64,000 nucleotides of DNA. Origin: Shewanella indica. Its GTDB lineage: Bacteria; Pseudomonadota; Gammaproteobacteria; Enterobacterales; Shewanellaceae. This document shows, in pieces, positions 11,910-20,291 of this stretch; positions within the stretch are counted from its first letter, which is position 1; each line of letters opens with the position of its first letter. A program made the translations under genes and the position numbers. Under the pieces are notes generated by a model. The model was not told the DNA's origin and did not search any database. It was given only the letters and a program-made list of their open reading frames with translations. The stretch is taken from NCBI RefSeq assembly GCF_002836975.1, contig NZ_NIJK01000006.1:45206-109205 (forward strand), in the 5' to 3' direction.

Positions 11910-12731
11910 ATGAAACATGTTGCGGTTTGGGGCTGCGGTTGGTTCGGTTTGCCATTGGCAAGGGAACTGGTCACCAGAGGGGTTAAGGTATGCGGCAGTA
12001 AGCGTACCGAGGAGGGGGCGGAGCTGTTAAGAAAAGAAGGGGTGGATGCCGTGACCCTCAACCTTGCTGAGCCCGCACCTTTACCTTCGTTGCCGGATGA
12101 CTGTGATGCTCTGGTACTCAATATTCCCCCCGGTCTCAGGCGCGGCGACAATGATTATCTAGCTTCTCTCGAGCGTTTATTGCCAGTAGTTGCAGTAAGC
12201 GGTATCAAACGTCTGTTGTTTATCAGTAGTTCAGGGGTTTACCCTCAATCCCAAGGTGTAGTCACTGAGGCGACTCCTGTTGATGCATCGCCGGACAGTT
12301 ATTCCGGCACCTTGGCGATGGCTGAGCGGAAGATACTGGCGCTTGCCAGTGAAGGTCTCAAAGTCACTGTCATTCGCTTTGCCGGTTTAGTCGGCCCAGG
12401 GCGCCACCCCGGGCGCTTCCTCGCAGGGAAGACCGGGTTGCCCGGCGCAAACGCCGTGGTGAATCTGGTGCATCTCGATGACTGCATAAATGCTTGCCTG
12501 CAGTTATTGACCGTCGCTAACCCCGGGGCTATCTATAACCTTTGCACGCCCTGTCATCCAACCAGGAAAGAGTTTTATCCGGCAGCTGCCAAAGCGATCG
12601 GTTTGGCGGTGCCCGAATTTGCTACTGATAATGGAACGGGTAAGTGGGTGGATGGTTCTCTCATCTGCCGCGAGCTTGAGTTTGAATACTGTTATCCCGA
12701 GGCAGAGAGTCTTATTGCTGCTTGCCAATAA
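11910..12731 (+). CDS. YeeZ-like NAD(P)-dependent epimerase/reductase family protein
   Basis: 273 residues with a Rossmann start (HVAVWGCGWFGLPLA) and the extended-SDR element LLFISSSGVYPQSQG. The C-terminal half tracks the E. coli YeeZ family closely: GLVGPGRHPGRFLAGKT, NLVHLDDCI, IYNLCTPCHP and VDGSLICRELEFEY. The Tyr of the usual Tyr-x3-Lys pair is followed by SGTL, so the catalytic Lys is absent. The substrate is unknown. The start at 11910 matches homologues; the frame is open to 11877. Confidence 0.85.
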   Translation: MKHVAVWGCGWFGLPLARELVTRGVKVCGSKRTEEGAELLRKEGVDAVTLNLAEPAPLPSLPDDCDALVLNIPPGLRRGDNDYLASLERLLPVVAVSGIKRLLFISSSGVYPQSQGVVTEATPVDASPDSYSGTLAMAERKILALASEGLKVTVIRFAGLVGPGRHPGRFLAGKTGLPGANAVVNLVHLDDCINACLQLLTVANPGAIYNLCTPCHPTRKEFYPAAAKAIGLAVPEFATDNGTGKWVDGSLICRELEFEYCYPEAESLIAACQ

Positions 12732-12765
12732 AAAGCGTGACTAAAAAAGAACATGAGGAAAACCT

Positions 12766-13386
12766 ATGTCTTTGTTATCCAAAATGGTTAGAGTCTTACC
12801 TTTGATACTCCTGGCCCTCAGTAGTGTAAGTGTCAGTGCGGCCGATTTTCAGGAAGGGCGAGACTATATCAAGGTGCCTGGGATCCCTGAAGCAAAGAGC
12901 GGTATAGTCAGAGAGTTTTTCTCCTATAACTGCCCCCATTGCTACTACAAAGATCCCTTGATGCAGCAGACTGCTGAACTGCTCAAGGGTAAGCTGGATT
13001 TTGAGCGCACTCCGGTCGGTGCGGGGCGCCCTTCCTGGATCCTCAGTCAGGAAGCCTATTATCTGGCGCAAAAATTCAGGATTACCAATCAGGTGCACGG
13101 CAATATTTTTAACCGGATCCATGAGAAGCATCAGGCCTTCGAACGACCTCAGCAGTTGAAGGACTTCTTTTTGGCGCAGGGGGTCAATGAGCAAGAACTC
13201 AACCAGACTTTGGGCTCGGCCGACAGCAAGCTGGCACTGGCCAATTATGATACTCAAACTCAGCTCTCCGGGATCCGGGGAGTGCCTTCTCTCTTGGTCA
13301 ATGGCAAATATTTGATCACCTCGAAAAGTTCAGACCCCAAGGAACTGGCGGCGCTTATCCTCTACCTGAACCAGGAAGCACCATAG
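12766..13386 (+). CDS. DsbA-family thiol:disulfide oxidoreductase
   Basis: 206 residues. There is an N-terminal signal peptide (about residues 1-25, ending near VSVSAADF), the redox motif CPHC at Cys56-Cys59 within FFSYNCPHCYYKD, and the cis-proline loop GVPSLLVNGKY. It acts in the periplasm, forming or handling disulfides. DsbA proteins commonly have this size and motif. It lies alone, 34 bp after the YeeZ-like gene, and is followed by a strong terminator. It may be a second DsbA paralogue rather than the main one. Confidence 0.9.
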   Translation: MSLLSKMVRVLPLILLALSSVSVSAADFQEGRDYIKVPGIPEAKSGIVREFFSYNCPHCYYKDPLMQQTAELLKGKLDFERTPVGAGRPSWILSQEAYYLAQKFRITNQVHGNIFNRIHEKHQAFERPQQLKDFFLAQGVNEQELNQTLGSADSKLALANYDTQTQLSGIRGVPSLLVNGKYLITSKSSDPKELAALILYLNQEAP

Positions 13387-13412
13387 ATACAACACTGTTT
13401 TAAATACAATCA

Positions 13413-13437
13413 AGAGGCCAAAAGGCCTCTTTTTTTA
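13413..13437 (+). terminator. Rho-independent terminator of the dsbA-like gene
   Basis: The stem AGAGGCC-AAAA-GGCCTCT is followed by a run of seven or more T residues. Confidence 0.9.
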
Positions 13438-13799
13438 TCTCGTTTCTAATGCTTAGAGTTAATTCTGTACGGGTTAGTGGCTGGGTTTGGTTAGCCGTAA
13501 CTCCATCTTGACCACTTTTCATTAAGGAGATTGGACTCTTGCTTTATTCACTAAATGGGGAATAGAGCAGCTTTTTTATCAAAATATCCTGAAAATCACT
13601 TCGACATTGGTCTAATAATTCGTAGCAAATAAACGAGCGTTTAATTGATGATTTTTATCTTAACTTTATGATTGTATTTGCTTTACCCTGATTGTTAATG
13701 GTGTGTGAATTTTAGCTTAGACTAAGGTCTTGATTGTAGCGCTCCCGGCGGTTGCTAGATTAACTGTGACTTAATAATTATTACCACAGGGGAGTCGCT
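13438..13799. other. AT-rich intergenic region upstream of the symporter operon
   Basis: About 360 bp without a gene, AT-rich relative to its neighbours. It must hold the promoter of the DUF4212/symporter pair. I saw one TGTGA half-site near 13700 but no matching second half, so I do not call a CRP site. Confidence 0.4.
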
Positions 13800-14066
13800 A
13801 TGGGTTTTGAAAACAATGACAAGGCAAAGGGGTACTGGCGCGAAAATTTGCGCTTGGTACTGGGACTGCTGGCCATCTGGTTTGCTGTTTCCTACGGTTG
13901 TGGGATTTTACTGGTGGACGTTCTCAATGAAATTCATTTTATGGGATTCAAGCTTGGCTTCTGGTTCGCCCAGCAAGGTTCCATGTATGTGTTCGTAGTG
14001 CTGATTTTCGTTTATGCGGCCAAAGCGAATGCCTTAGATAAAAAATATAACGTACACGAAGACTAA
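13800..14066 (+). CDS. Sodium:solute symporter small subunit (DUF4212)
   Basis: 88 residues with two membrane helices (LRLVLGLLAIWFAVSYGCGILL and FWFAQQGSMYVFVVLIFVYAA). It has the family opening GYWRENLRL and a charged C-terminus. DUF4212 proteins are the small partner of an SSS-family transporter, which here begins 11 bp downstream. An AGGGGAGTCGCT sequence precedes the ATG as ribosome binding site. Confidence 0.9.
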   Translation: MGFENNDKAKGYWRENLRLVLGLLAIWFAVSYGCGILLVDVLNEIHFMGFKLGFWFAQQGSMYVFVVLIFVYAAKANALDKKYNVHED

Positions 14067-14077
14067 GGAGCTGGCCG

Positions 14078-15811
14078 ATGGATGTTCAAACACTAACATT
14101 TTTAATTGTGGGGCTCTCGTTTGCCCTTTATATCGGGATTGCCATCTGGTCAAGAGCCGGTTCTACCAAAGATTTTTATGTTGCAGGTGGTGGGGTGCAC
14201 CCTGTGATGAATGGGATGGCGACGGCGGCAGACTGGATGTCGGCAGCTTCCTTTATCTCGCTGGCAGGTATCGTCTCCTTCGTGGGGTTTGACGGCAGCG
14301 TGTACCTGATGGGCTGGACCGGCGGCTATGTGTTGCTGGCTTTGTGTATGGCACCTTACCTTCGTAAGTTCGGCAAGTTTACTGTGCCTGACTTTATTGG
14401 TGAGCGTTATTACTCCCAGGCGGCTCGAGTAGTGGCTGTGATCTGTGCCATCTTCATCTGTTTTACCTATATTGCCGGACAGATGCGTGGTGTTGGTGTG
14501 GTGTTCTCTCGCTTCCTGGAAGTGGATGTCGATACCGGGGTGTATATAGGTATGGCAGTAGTGTTCTTCTACGCGGTACTCGGAGGCATGAAGGGGATCA
14601 CCTACACTCAGGTGGCGCAATACTGTGTGCTGATCTTCGCTTTTATGGTTCCAGCCATCTTTATCTCTGTGATGATGACAGGTCATGTCATTCCGCAAAT
14701 CGGTTTTGGCGCTGAGCTGATAGATGCCGCCGGGAATGATACCGGGGTGTATCTGTTGCAAAAGCTCGACGGCCTGCAAACCCAGCTGGGGTTCTCTGAA
14801 TATACCGAAGGCGCTAAAAGCACCATAGATGTATTTGCTATCACGGCAGCGCTTATGGTGGGGACTGCCGGTCTGCCCCACGTGATTGTGCGCTTTTTTA
14901 CCGTACCCAAGGTAAAAGATGCCCGTATTAGCGCCGGTTGGGCACTGGTATTTATTTCCATCATGTATACCACTGTGCCGGCCTTGTCAGCATTCTCCCG
15001 GGTAAACATGATAGAAACCATCAATGGCCCTGAATCTACCGGTGTCGCCTATGAGTCTGCGCCGCAGTGGATTAAAAACTGGGAAAGTACCGGGCTTATC
15101 AAGTGGAACGATAAGAACGGTGACGGCAAGATGTACTATGCCAAGGGTAACCTCACCGACGACAGCAATAATGAAATGGATATCGATCGCGATATCATGG
15201 TGCTGGCGACCCCTGAAATCGCCGATCTGCCGGCTTGGGTGATTGCCTTGGTGGCGGCCGGTGGTCTGGCGGCAGCGCTGTCTACTTCTGCGGGCTTGTT
15301 GCTGGTGATCTCAACTTCGGTATCCCATGACTTATTGAAGAAAAACTTAATGCCGGACATTTCAGACAAGAAGGAGCTGTTCTATGCGCGAACCGCGGCG
15401 GCTGTAGGCGTTGTTATCGCAGGCTACTTCGGGATCAACCCACCCGGTTTTGTGGCGGCAGTGGTGGCTTTGGCATTCGGGTTGGCGGCATCGTCACTGT
15501 TCCCGGCAATTGTGATGGGGATTTTCTCCAAGTCGATGAACAAGGAAGGGGCCATTGCCGGTATGGTGATGGGGCTTGGTTTTACTGCGGGCTATATCAT
15601 CTACTTCAAGTTTATCAATCCGGCTGGCAATAATGCCGATAACTGGTTGTTTGGTATTTCGCCGGAAGGTATCGGCATGGTTGGCATGATAATCAACTTT
15701 GTTGTAGCGATTATCGTTGCCAAGATGACAGCCGCTGTTCCTGAACATGTGCAGGAAATGGTTGAGTCTATTCGCTTCCCTAAAGGGGCAGGCACGGCGC
15801 AGGATCATTGA
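14078..15811 (+). CDS. Sodium:solute symporter large subunit (VC_2705-type, ActP-like)
   Basis: 577 residues of the SSS family with about 13 hydrophobic segments. Family features include KDFYVAGGGVHPVMNGMA near the N-terminus, AADWMSAASFISLAG, and IVRFFTVPKVKDARISAG. It is the VC_2705-type subfamily paired with DUF4212, related to acetate permease ActP. Substrate is probably a short carboxylate such as acetate, but this is inference. A soluble loop around residues 330-375 is rich in Asp, Asn and Lys. The CBS/DUF294 gene and exonuclease follow, a recurring neighbourhood. Confidence 0.9.
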   Translation: MDVQTLTFLIVGLSFALYIGIAIWSRAGSTKDFYVAGGGVHPVMNGMATAADWMSAASFISLAGIVSFVGFDGSVYLMGWTGGYVLLALCMAPYLRKFGKFTVPDFIGERYYSQAARVVAVICAIFICFTYIAGQMRGVGVVFSRFLEVDVDTGVYIGMAVVFFYAVLGGMKGITYTQVAQYCVLIFAFMVPAIFISVMMTGHVIPQIGFGAELIDAAGNDTGVYLLQKLDGLQTQLGFSEYTEGAKSTIDVFAITAALMVGTAGLPHVIVRFFTVPKVKDARISAGWALVFISIMYTTVPALSAFSRVNMIETINGPESTGVAYESAPQWIKNWESTGLIKWNDKNGDGKMYYAKGNLTDDSNNEMDIDRDIMVLATPEIADLPAWVIALVAAGGLAAALSTSAGLLLVISTSVSHDLLKKNLMPDISDKKELFYARTAAAVGVVIAGYFGINPPGFVAAVVALAFGLAASSLFPAIVMGIFSKSMNKEGAIAGMVMGLGFTAGYIIYFKFINPAGNNADNWLFGISPEGIGMVGMIINFVVAIIVAKMTAAVPEHVQEMVESIRFPKGAGTAQDH

Positions 15812-15833
15812 TCTGCAGTCGCATAAATAGAAG

Positions 15834-15861
15834 ATCCCCCGCTTAGCCGGGGGATTTTTTA
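15834..15861 (+). terminator. Rho-independent terminator of the symporter operon
   Basis: The stem ATCCCCCG-CTTAGC-CGGGGGAT is followed by TTTTTTAT. Confidence 0.9.
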
Positions 15862-16028
15862 TCAATCTCGCTTGGGTTGGATGCTCACCTTGCTATTTTT
15901 CTTTGGTTTGGGCTTTCTGTTTCGGGCCTTCTGTTTCAGAGCCGGCGATATTCGACTAAAGCCAGATAGTCAGTACTCTTCAGAGTGGGCAATACTGTGA
16001 TGAGTCAATTCAACTTTAAAGGCCGCCC

Positions 16029-17876
16029 ATGGATGAGAGTGAACTGCTGCCCATTCGCAACTTTCTGCAACAGACGGTTCCTTTCGATGAACTGCCGCAA
16101 CCCATGCTGGAGCAATGTTGCCGCGCCATCAGCATAGGGTATTACAGCAAGTCGATGAAAGCCGTGCCGCTGGATTCAGCCAATCCCATGCTCTATATCG
16201 TTCGCAGTGGCGCCTTTGAAGTACGTGATGCCGAGGGCGAACTACTTGACCGCCTGGGAGAGGGCGATTATTTCGGTTTTCCCTCTCTGTTGTCGGGTGA
16301 AGAGAGTTGTAACAAGGTACTGATCCTTGAAGATGGCTTGGTCTATCATGTGCCGCCGGCGCTGTTTGATACTCTGCGTCTGGAATGCCGCAGCTTCGAT
16401 CGTTTTTTTAACCGAGCCTATGCCAAGAGGTTGCGCCATCAAGGGCGTTTTCGGGCCAGGGATCTGACCACTACCAGCCGGATCAGCACTCTGATGACCC
16501 ATGAGCCCATTGGCGTCGATCACCGCTTTTCCATCACAGACGCGGCCAAGCTGATGCGGAAGCACAGGGTGTCGTCTGTACTGGTACTGGATAATCACAA
16601 ACTGGTGGGGATACTCACCGACAGGGACCTGCGTAATCGGGTGCTGGCCGAGGGGCTTACCGGCAATGAAGCCGTGTTTCAGGCCATGACAGGTCAGCCT
16701 GTGCATATAGAGGCTCAGGCTTTGGTATTTGAAGCCATGCTGCTGATGAGCGAGCACAATATTCACCATCTGCCGGTCATGGAGCAAGGGCAGCCGGTGG
16801 GGATGATCACCAGCACAGACATATTGCGCAGCCAGGCATCCCAACCTTTGCTGCTGATTGGCGAGATAGAACGGCAAAAAGATTTACAAAGCCTCATCAG
16901 TGTCAGTCGGCAGATCCCACTTTTGCTGCAAAATCTTATCAGCGCCGATGCCCGCGCCGAGGAGATTGGCCGGGTACTGACCTCAGTTACCGATGCGCTT
17001 ACCCGCAGGCTTATCCAGCTCAATCAGGCGCTGCTTGGGGAGGCGCCGATGGCGTTTTGTTGGTTGGCATTTGGCTCACAGGGACGGCAGGATCAGGCCG
17101 CCTGCTCGGATCAGGACAACGGTCTACTGCTGGCCGAAGAGCCGGATGAGCATGCCAGAGGTTACTTTCAGGCCTTGGCAAAGGGGGTGTGCGCCGGGCT
17201 CAATGAATGCGGTTATGTATACTGCCCCGGGGATATCATGGCGCAAAACCCCAACTGGTGTTTGTCGCTGGCAAGCTGGCAGCAGAAGTTCGCCTCCTGG
17301 GTTAACACCCCTGAGCCCAAGGCCTTGATGCATGCCAGCATCTTTTTTGATATGCGCTCCGTATATGGGCCGGACAGCCTGTTTGCTGCGCTGCAGGACA
17401 AGGTGCTGGTGCAGACCAAAGATAACGATATCTTTCTGGCGGCCTTGACCGGCAACGCCTTAAGTGAGTCGCCGCCATTGGGGTTCTTCCGTAAATTCGT
17501 GCTTGACAGGGATGGCAGTGAGGTCAAGGGGATGGACCTTAAACACAGGGGCAGCGCCCTTATCAATGATATCGCCCGGGTATATGCCTTGGCCGCCGGC
17601 GTTAAAGAGGTTAATACCGCCAAACGGATCCGCGCCTTGATGGAGAGCAAGCTGTTGAGCCGCAAAGATGCTCTCAATCTTGCCGATGCCCATGAATTTA
17701 TTGCCCATATGCGGCTGGCCAATCAGGGGCGTCAGTTTGACCAGGGCCAGAAGATAAGCAATTTTCTGATGCCGCAGGCGCTCTCTTCGCTGATGCGCCA
17801 CCAACTCAGGGATGCCTTCAAAGTGGTGCATGATGCCCAGGCGGCGCTGAAACTCAAATTTACCCGGAGTTTCTAG
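16029..17876 (+). CDS. cNMP-binding/CBS/DUF294 nucleotidyltransferase-like protein
   Basis: 615 residues. A cyclic-nucleotide-binding-like domain covers about residues 1-130 (YIVRSGAFEVRD, GEGDYFGFPSLL). A CBS pair covers about 150-280 (TDRDLRNRVLAEG, HHLPVMEQGQPVGMITSTDI). A DUF294 nucleotidyltransferase-like domain has FGSQGRQDQAACSDQDNG, then a DUF294 C-terminal region. The family is thought to sense nucleotides and modify or regulate a partner. It sits between the symporter and a DEDDh exonuclease, and its stop is 1 bp from the exonuclease start. Confidence 0.9.
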   Translation: MDESELLPIRNFLQQTVPFDELPQPMLEQCCRAISIGYYSKSMKAVPLDSANPMLYIVRSGAFEVRDAEGELLDRLGEGDYFGFPSLLSGEESCNKVLILEDGLVYHVPPALFDTLRLECRSFDRFFNRAYAKRLRHQGRFRARDLTTTSRISTLMTHEPIGVDHRFSITDAAKLMRKHRVSSVLVLDNHKLVGILTDRDLRNRVLAEGLTGNEAVFQAMTGQPVHIEAQALVFEAMLLMSEHNIHHLPVMEQGQPVGMITSTDILRSQASQPLLLIGEIERQKDLQSLISVSRQIPLLLQNLISADARAEEIGRVLTSVTDALTRRLIQLNQALLGEAPMAFCWLAFGSQGRQDQAACSDQDNGLLLAEEPDEHARGYFQALAKGVCAGLNECGYVYCPGDIMAQNPNWCLSLASWQQKFASWVNTPEPKALMHASIFFDMRSVYGPDSLFAALQDKVLVQTKDNDIFLAALTGNALSESPPLGFFRKFVLDRDGSEVKGMDLKHRGSALINDIARVYALAAGVKEVNTAKRIRALMESKLLSRKDALNLADAHEFIAHMRLANQGRQFDQGQKISNFLMPQALSSLMRHQLRDAFKVVHDAQAALKLKFTRSF

Positions 17877-17877
17877 G

Positions 17878-18549
17878 ATGCATTTGCTGCATAGAACCCG
17901 TCTGGCCTGGCATTGCTGGCAGGCAAGAGAGCCACTCAAGTCTTTTTATCAGGCCTTGAGCCTTGTGTTATCTAAGCCTGTGGCAGAGGCACCCCTGATG
18001 GCGCTGGACCTGGAAATGACCGGCCTTAAGCCGGGTTGCGATCAGATCCTCTCCATAGGTGTGGTGCCGATCAACAAAGGCAGACTGGAGCTCAGCGGCG
18101 CGCGCCACAAATTGGTGAGTATTGACGGCAGTGTCGGTCAGAGCGCCACGATTCACGGCATTATGGATCGCCATCTTGAACAGGGGGCGCTGGCGCCCGA
18201 ACAGCTCTTGCCTTGGCTGCTACGGCAAAGTCAGGGGCGCATTTTACTGATGCATCATGCTCCGTTGGACTGCGCTTTTCTCAGCAGGCTTTGTCAGCAG
18301 GCGTATGGTACTAAGCTGCATCTTCCTGTGATAGATACGCTATTGTTGGAAAAGACGCGCCTGCAGCGACAGCAGGAGGTGTTGTCAAGCGGTAGTCTGC
18401 GCCTCGGTGCCTGTCGCAGCCGCTATCATTTGCCGCCGTACTCGGCCCACAACGCGCTGACCGATGCGCTGGCTTGTGGCGAGCTGTTTCTGGCTCAAAG
18501 TAGTGATGCCGTCAAAGAGCCCGTGGCCGATTTCCTATCCTGGATATGA
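17878..18549 (+). CDS. 3'-5' exonuclease, DnaQ/PolC-like DEDDh family
   Basis: 223 residues. ExoI is ALDLEMTGL (about residue 42), ExoII-like is HHAPLDCAFLSRL, and ExoIIIepsilon is AHNALTDALA, giving the DEDDh set. It resembles DNA polymerase III epsilon-type exonucleases but is a separate gene, coupled to the upstream CBS/DUF294 gene. The substrate could be DNA, RNA or small oligonucleotides. In many gammaproteobacteria these two genes travel with the symporter. Confidence 0.88.
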   Translation: MHLLHRTRLAWHCWQAREPLKSFYQALSLVLSKPVAEAPLMALDLEMTGLKPGCDQILSIGVVPINKGRLELSGARHKLVSIDGSVGQSATIHGIMDRHLEQGALAPEQLLPWLLRQSQGRILLMHHAPLDCAFLSRLCQQAYGTKLHLPVIDTLLLEKTRLQRQQEVLSSGSLRLGACRSRYHLPPYSAHNALTDALACGELFLAQSSDAVKEPVADFLSWI

Positions 18550-18717
18550 CAAGGTACTGAAAAATTATATTAAAAAACTGCATTTAAGACCGAGGATTAA
18601 GTCGGTTTAATCCGATAAACTTTTCAAGGCCAACCTTCCCCAAGGCTTTTCATGCTTACCTATGAGTCAACTACTAGGCAATACTGCCTCATATTTGGTA
18701 CTGCAAAGCCTGATTCT

Positions 18718-19422
18718 TCAAATAAAGCTCTGTTTTATTTCTTCTTTAACAGCGTCCAGGTCTTGAGGATATTCGGCTACCAACACCAGGTAAGCTGAGT
18801 CGGTTTTTATCGCCTCTCCCCGGTATTCGCTATCGGCAAAGGCTTCGGCCAGCATCACCCTGTGTTCAGGGGGCACAATAAACACTGTCACCTTGCCGCG
18901 TTCACCGGCCAACACCAGGTGAATACTCTCTATTCCCTGAAAATCGCAGAAGGTGCTGTAAAATACCCGTCCTGGTTGGCTGTTGAATCTGACTGTTTCC
19001 AATCCTTTGAGCGATGCCAGTTCGGCATTGATCGCTTGATAAGAGATATCGGCATTACTGGTCATGGCCATGGTTTCATGGCGCACATGGGCAAGTGCGT
19101 GTTGTCCTAAGTCCACCGGTCCCTGACGCCAGAGACTGAAACTGACTCCGGCAACAAATGCGATGGATGCGGCCATCGCCAGCATCCAGCCTGTACGTTT
19201 GCGTTGATGATGGTGCACGGCCAACTGTTGTTTCAGCAGCAGTTTTTCGCTCAGGTCTTCGGCCACAGGAATTCTGAGCGCCTGACTTATCTTGCCATCG
19301 AGTGCCTTGAGTTCGGCGACAAACGCCTGATTGTCTTCGTTTTGGCTTAGGGCCTCGAGAAACTCGGGATCCTGATTATTGGGGTCGCCATAGGCCTGGC
19401 GGCGAAACTTCAGCTCATCCAT
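18718..19422 (-). CDS. DUF3379 protein, probable anti-sigma factor
   Basis: 234 residues. The N-terminal cytoplasmic part (about 1-75) starts MDELKFRRQAYGDPNNQDP. One membrane helix sits at about residues 80-100 (WMLAMAASIAFVAGVSFSLW), and a periplasmic C-terminal domain follows. DUF3379 genes lie next to sigma factor genes. Here it overlaps the upstream sigma gene by 8 bp, so it is very likely the membrane-bound inhibitor of that factor. No zinc anti-sigma motif (HxxxCxxC) is seen. Confidence 0.8.
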   Translation of the reverse strand: MDELKFRRQAYGDPNNQDPEFLEALSQNEDNQAFVAELKALDGKISQALRIPVAEDLSEKLLLKQQLAVHHHQRKRTGWMLAMAASIAFVAGVSFSLWRQGPVDLGQHALAHVRHETMAMTSNADISYQAINAELASLKGLETVRFNSQPGRVFYSTFCDFQGIESIHLVLAGERGKVTVFIVPPEHRVMLAEAFADSEYRGEAIKTDSAYLVLVAEYPQDLDAVKEEIKQSFI

Positions 19423-19984
19423 TGGATTGACCTCTGACCTTGGAGTGTTCCAGTGCTTCTTTTAACTGATTTCTGGCCCGAAACAAGCGGGTCATGACAG
19501 TATTTCGGTTTAGATCCAGTAATTGGGCAATTTCATCGCCACTGAATCCGGCTATCAGCTGTAATAACAAAGGCTCCCGATACTCGGGTTCCAATTGGGC
19601 TATTTGACGCCTGAGCAGGTAGTGATCGGCATGTTCTTCCTGGCTCTGGGAACCGGGATCCTGCCAATGCTCTTCGCCGATATCGGCATAATCAAACTGC
19701 TTACGCTCAAAGCGGCGGGCATTTTCCCGCCGTAAAATAGTGATTAACCACGCCTTGGCCGCCTTGTCATCTTTCAATGAATCCAGCGAGCGCCAGGCCC
19801 GGAGAAACGTTTCCTGGGTAATATCTTCGGCTATATGGCGATCACCGCAAAGCCAGAAGGCGTAGCGGTAGATATCGGCATGCAGCGCCCTGACCAGGCT
19901 ATCGTAACGTCTTTGTTTATTCAGCATGTCAGAAATGACCGCATCATCAGACTTTTTCTTTCGCCAGCTATCGAACATTTTCAT
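19415..19984 (-). CDS. Sigma-70 family RNA polymerase sigma factor (ECF-type)
   Basis: About 189 residues. Region 2 is seen as DIYRYAFWLCGDRHIAEDIT with QETFLRAWRSL. Region 4 is seen as LEPEYREPLLLQLIAGFSGD and EIAQLLDLNRNTVMTRLFRA. It would redirect RNA polymerase to a small regulon. The start is uncertain: Met codons at 19984 and 19978 both fit family length, and the frame is open to 20140. It overlaps the DUF3379 gene, its likely inhibitor. Confidence 0.82.
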   Translation of the reverse strand: MKMFDSWRKKKSDDAVISDMLNKQRRYDSLVRALHADIYRYAFWLCGDRHIAEDITQETFLRAWRSLDSLKDDKAAKAWLITILRRENARRFERKQFDYADIGEEHWQDPGSQSQEEHADHYLLRRQIAQLEPEYREPLLLQLIAGFSGDEIAQLLDLNRNTVMTRLFRARNQLKEALEHSKVRGQSNG

Positions 19985-20162
19985 GCTTGTTTTATTTTTG
20001 TTGCCGCTAAGCTTAATGGCCTTGAGGGCATTCTGGCAAATACCATGAGCGTAAATTTGGTTACAAGCCCGATTTAGCCTGGATTTAAGCTCAGTAAGTG
20101 GTAAAAGTGGTGGCTCCAATATTGGGAATTGGGTAAACACACTGTTGAAAAAAAGAGATAAC

Positions 20163-20200
20163 CGTTTGTTTAAAGAGCCAGCGTTTGTTTAAAGAGTCAG
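20163..20200. repeat. 19-bp tandem duplication upstream of the sigma gene
   Basis: Two adjacent copies of CGTTTGTTTAAAGAG(C/T)CAG, differing at one base, between the sigma factor gene and batD. Confidence 0.85.
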
Positions 20201-20253
20201 CTGTTAAAGGTGTTGAAAAAGGGGGGACTGCGGACTTTACCCGGACAAGCACT

Positions 20254-20281
20254 CAGCCATAGCGTCTAATCGCTATGGCTG
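20254..20281 (-). terminator. Hairpin after batD, possible terminator
   Basis: The stem CAGCCATAGCG-TCTAAT-CGCTATGGCTG is perfect over 11 bp and lies about 10 bp beyond the batD stop. No T-tract follows on the reverse strand, so termination is only probable. Confidence 0.45.
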
Positions 20282-20291
20282 AAGCTGTAGA

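Noticed and set aside
13690..13720. Possible CRP site upstream of the symporter operon
   Set aside because: Only one TGTGA half is present; no TCACA partner at the right spacing.
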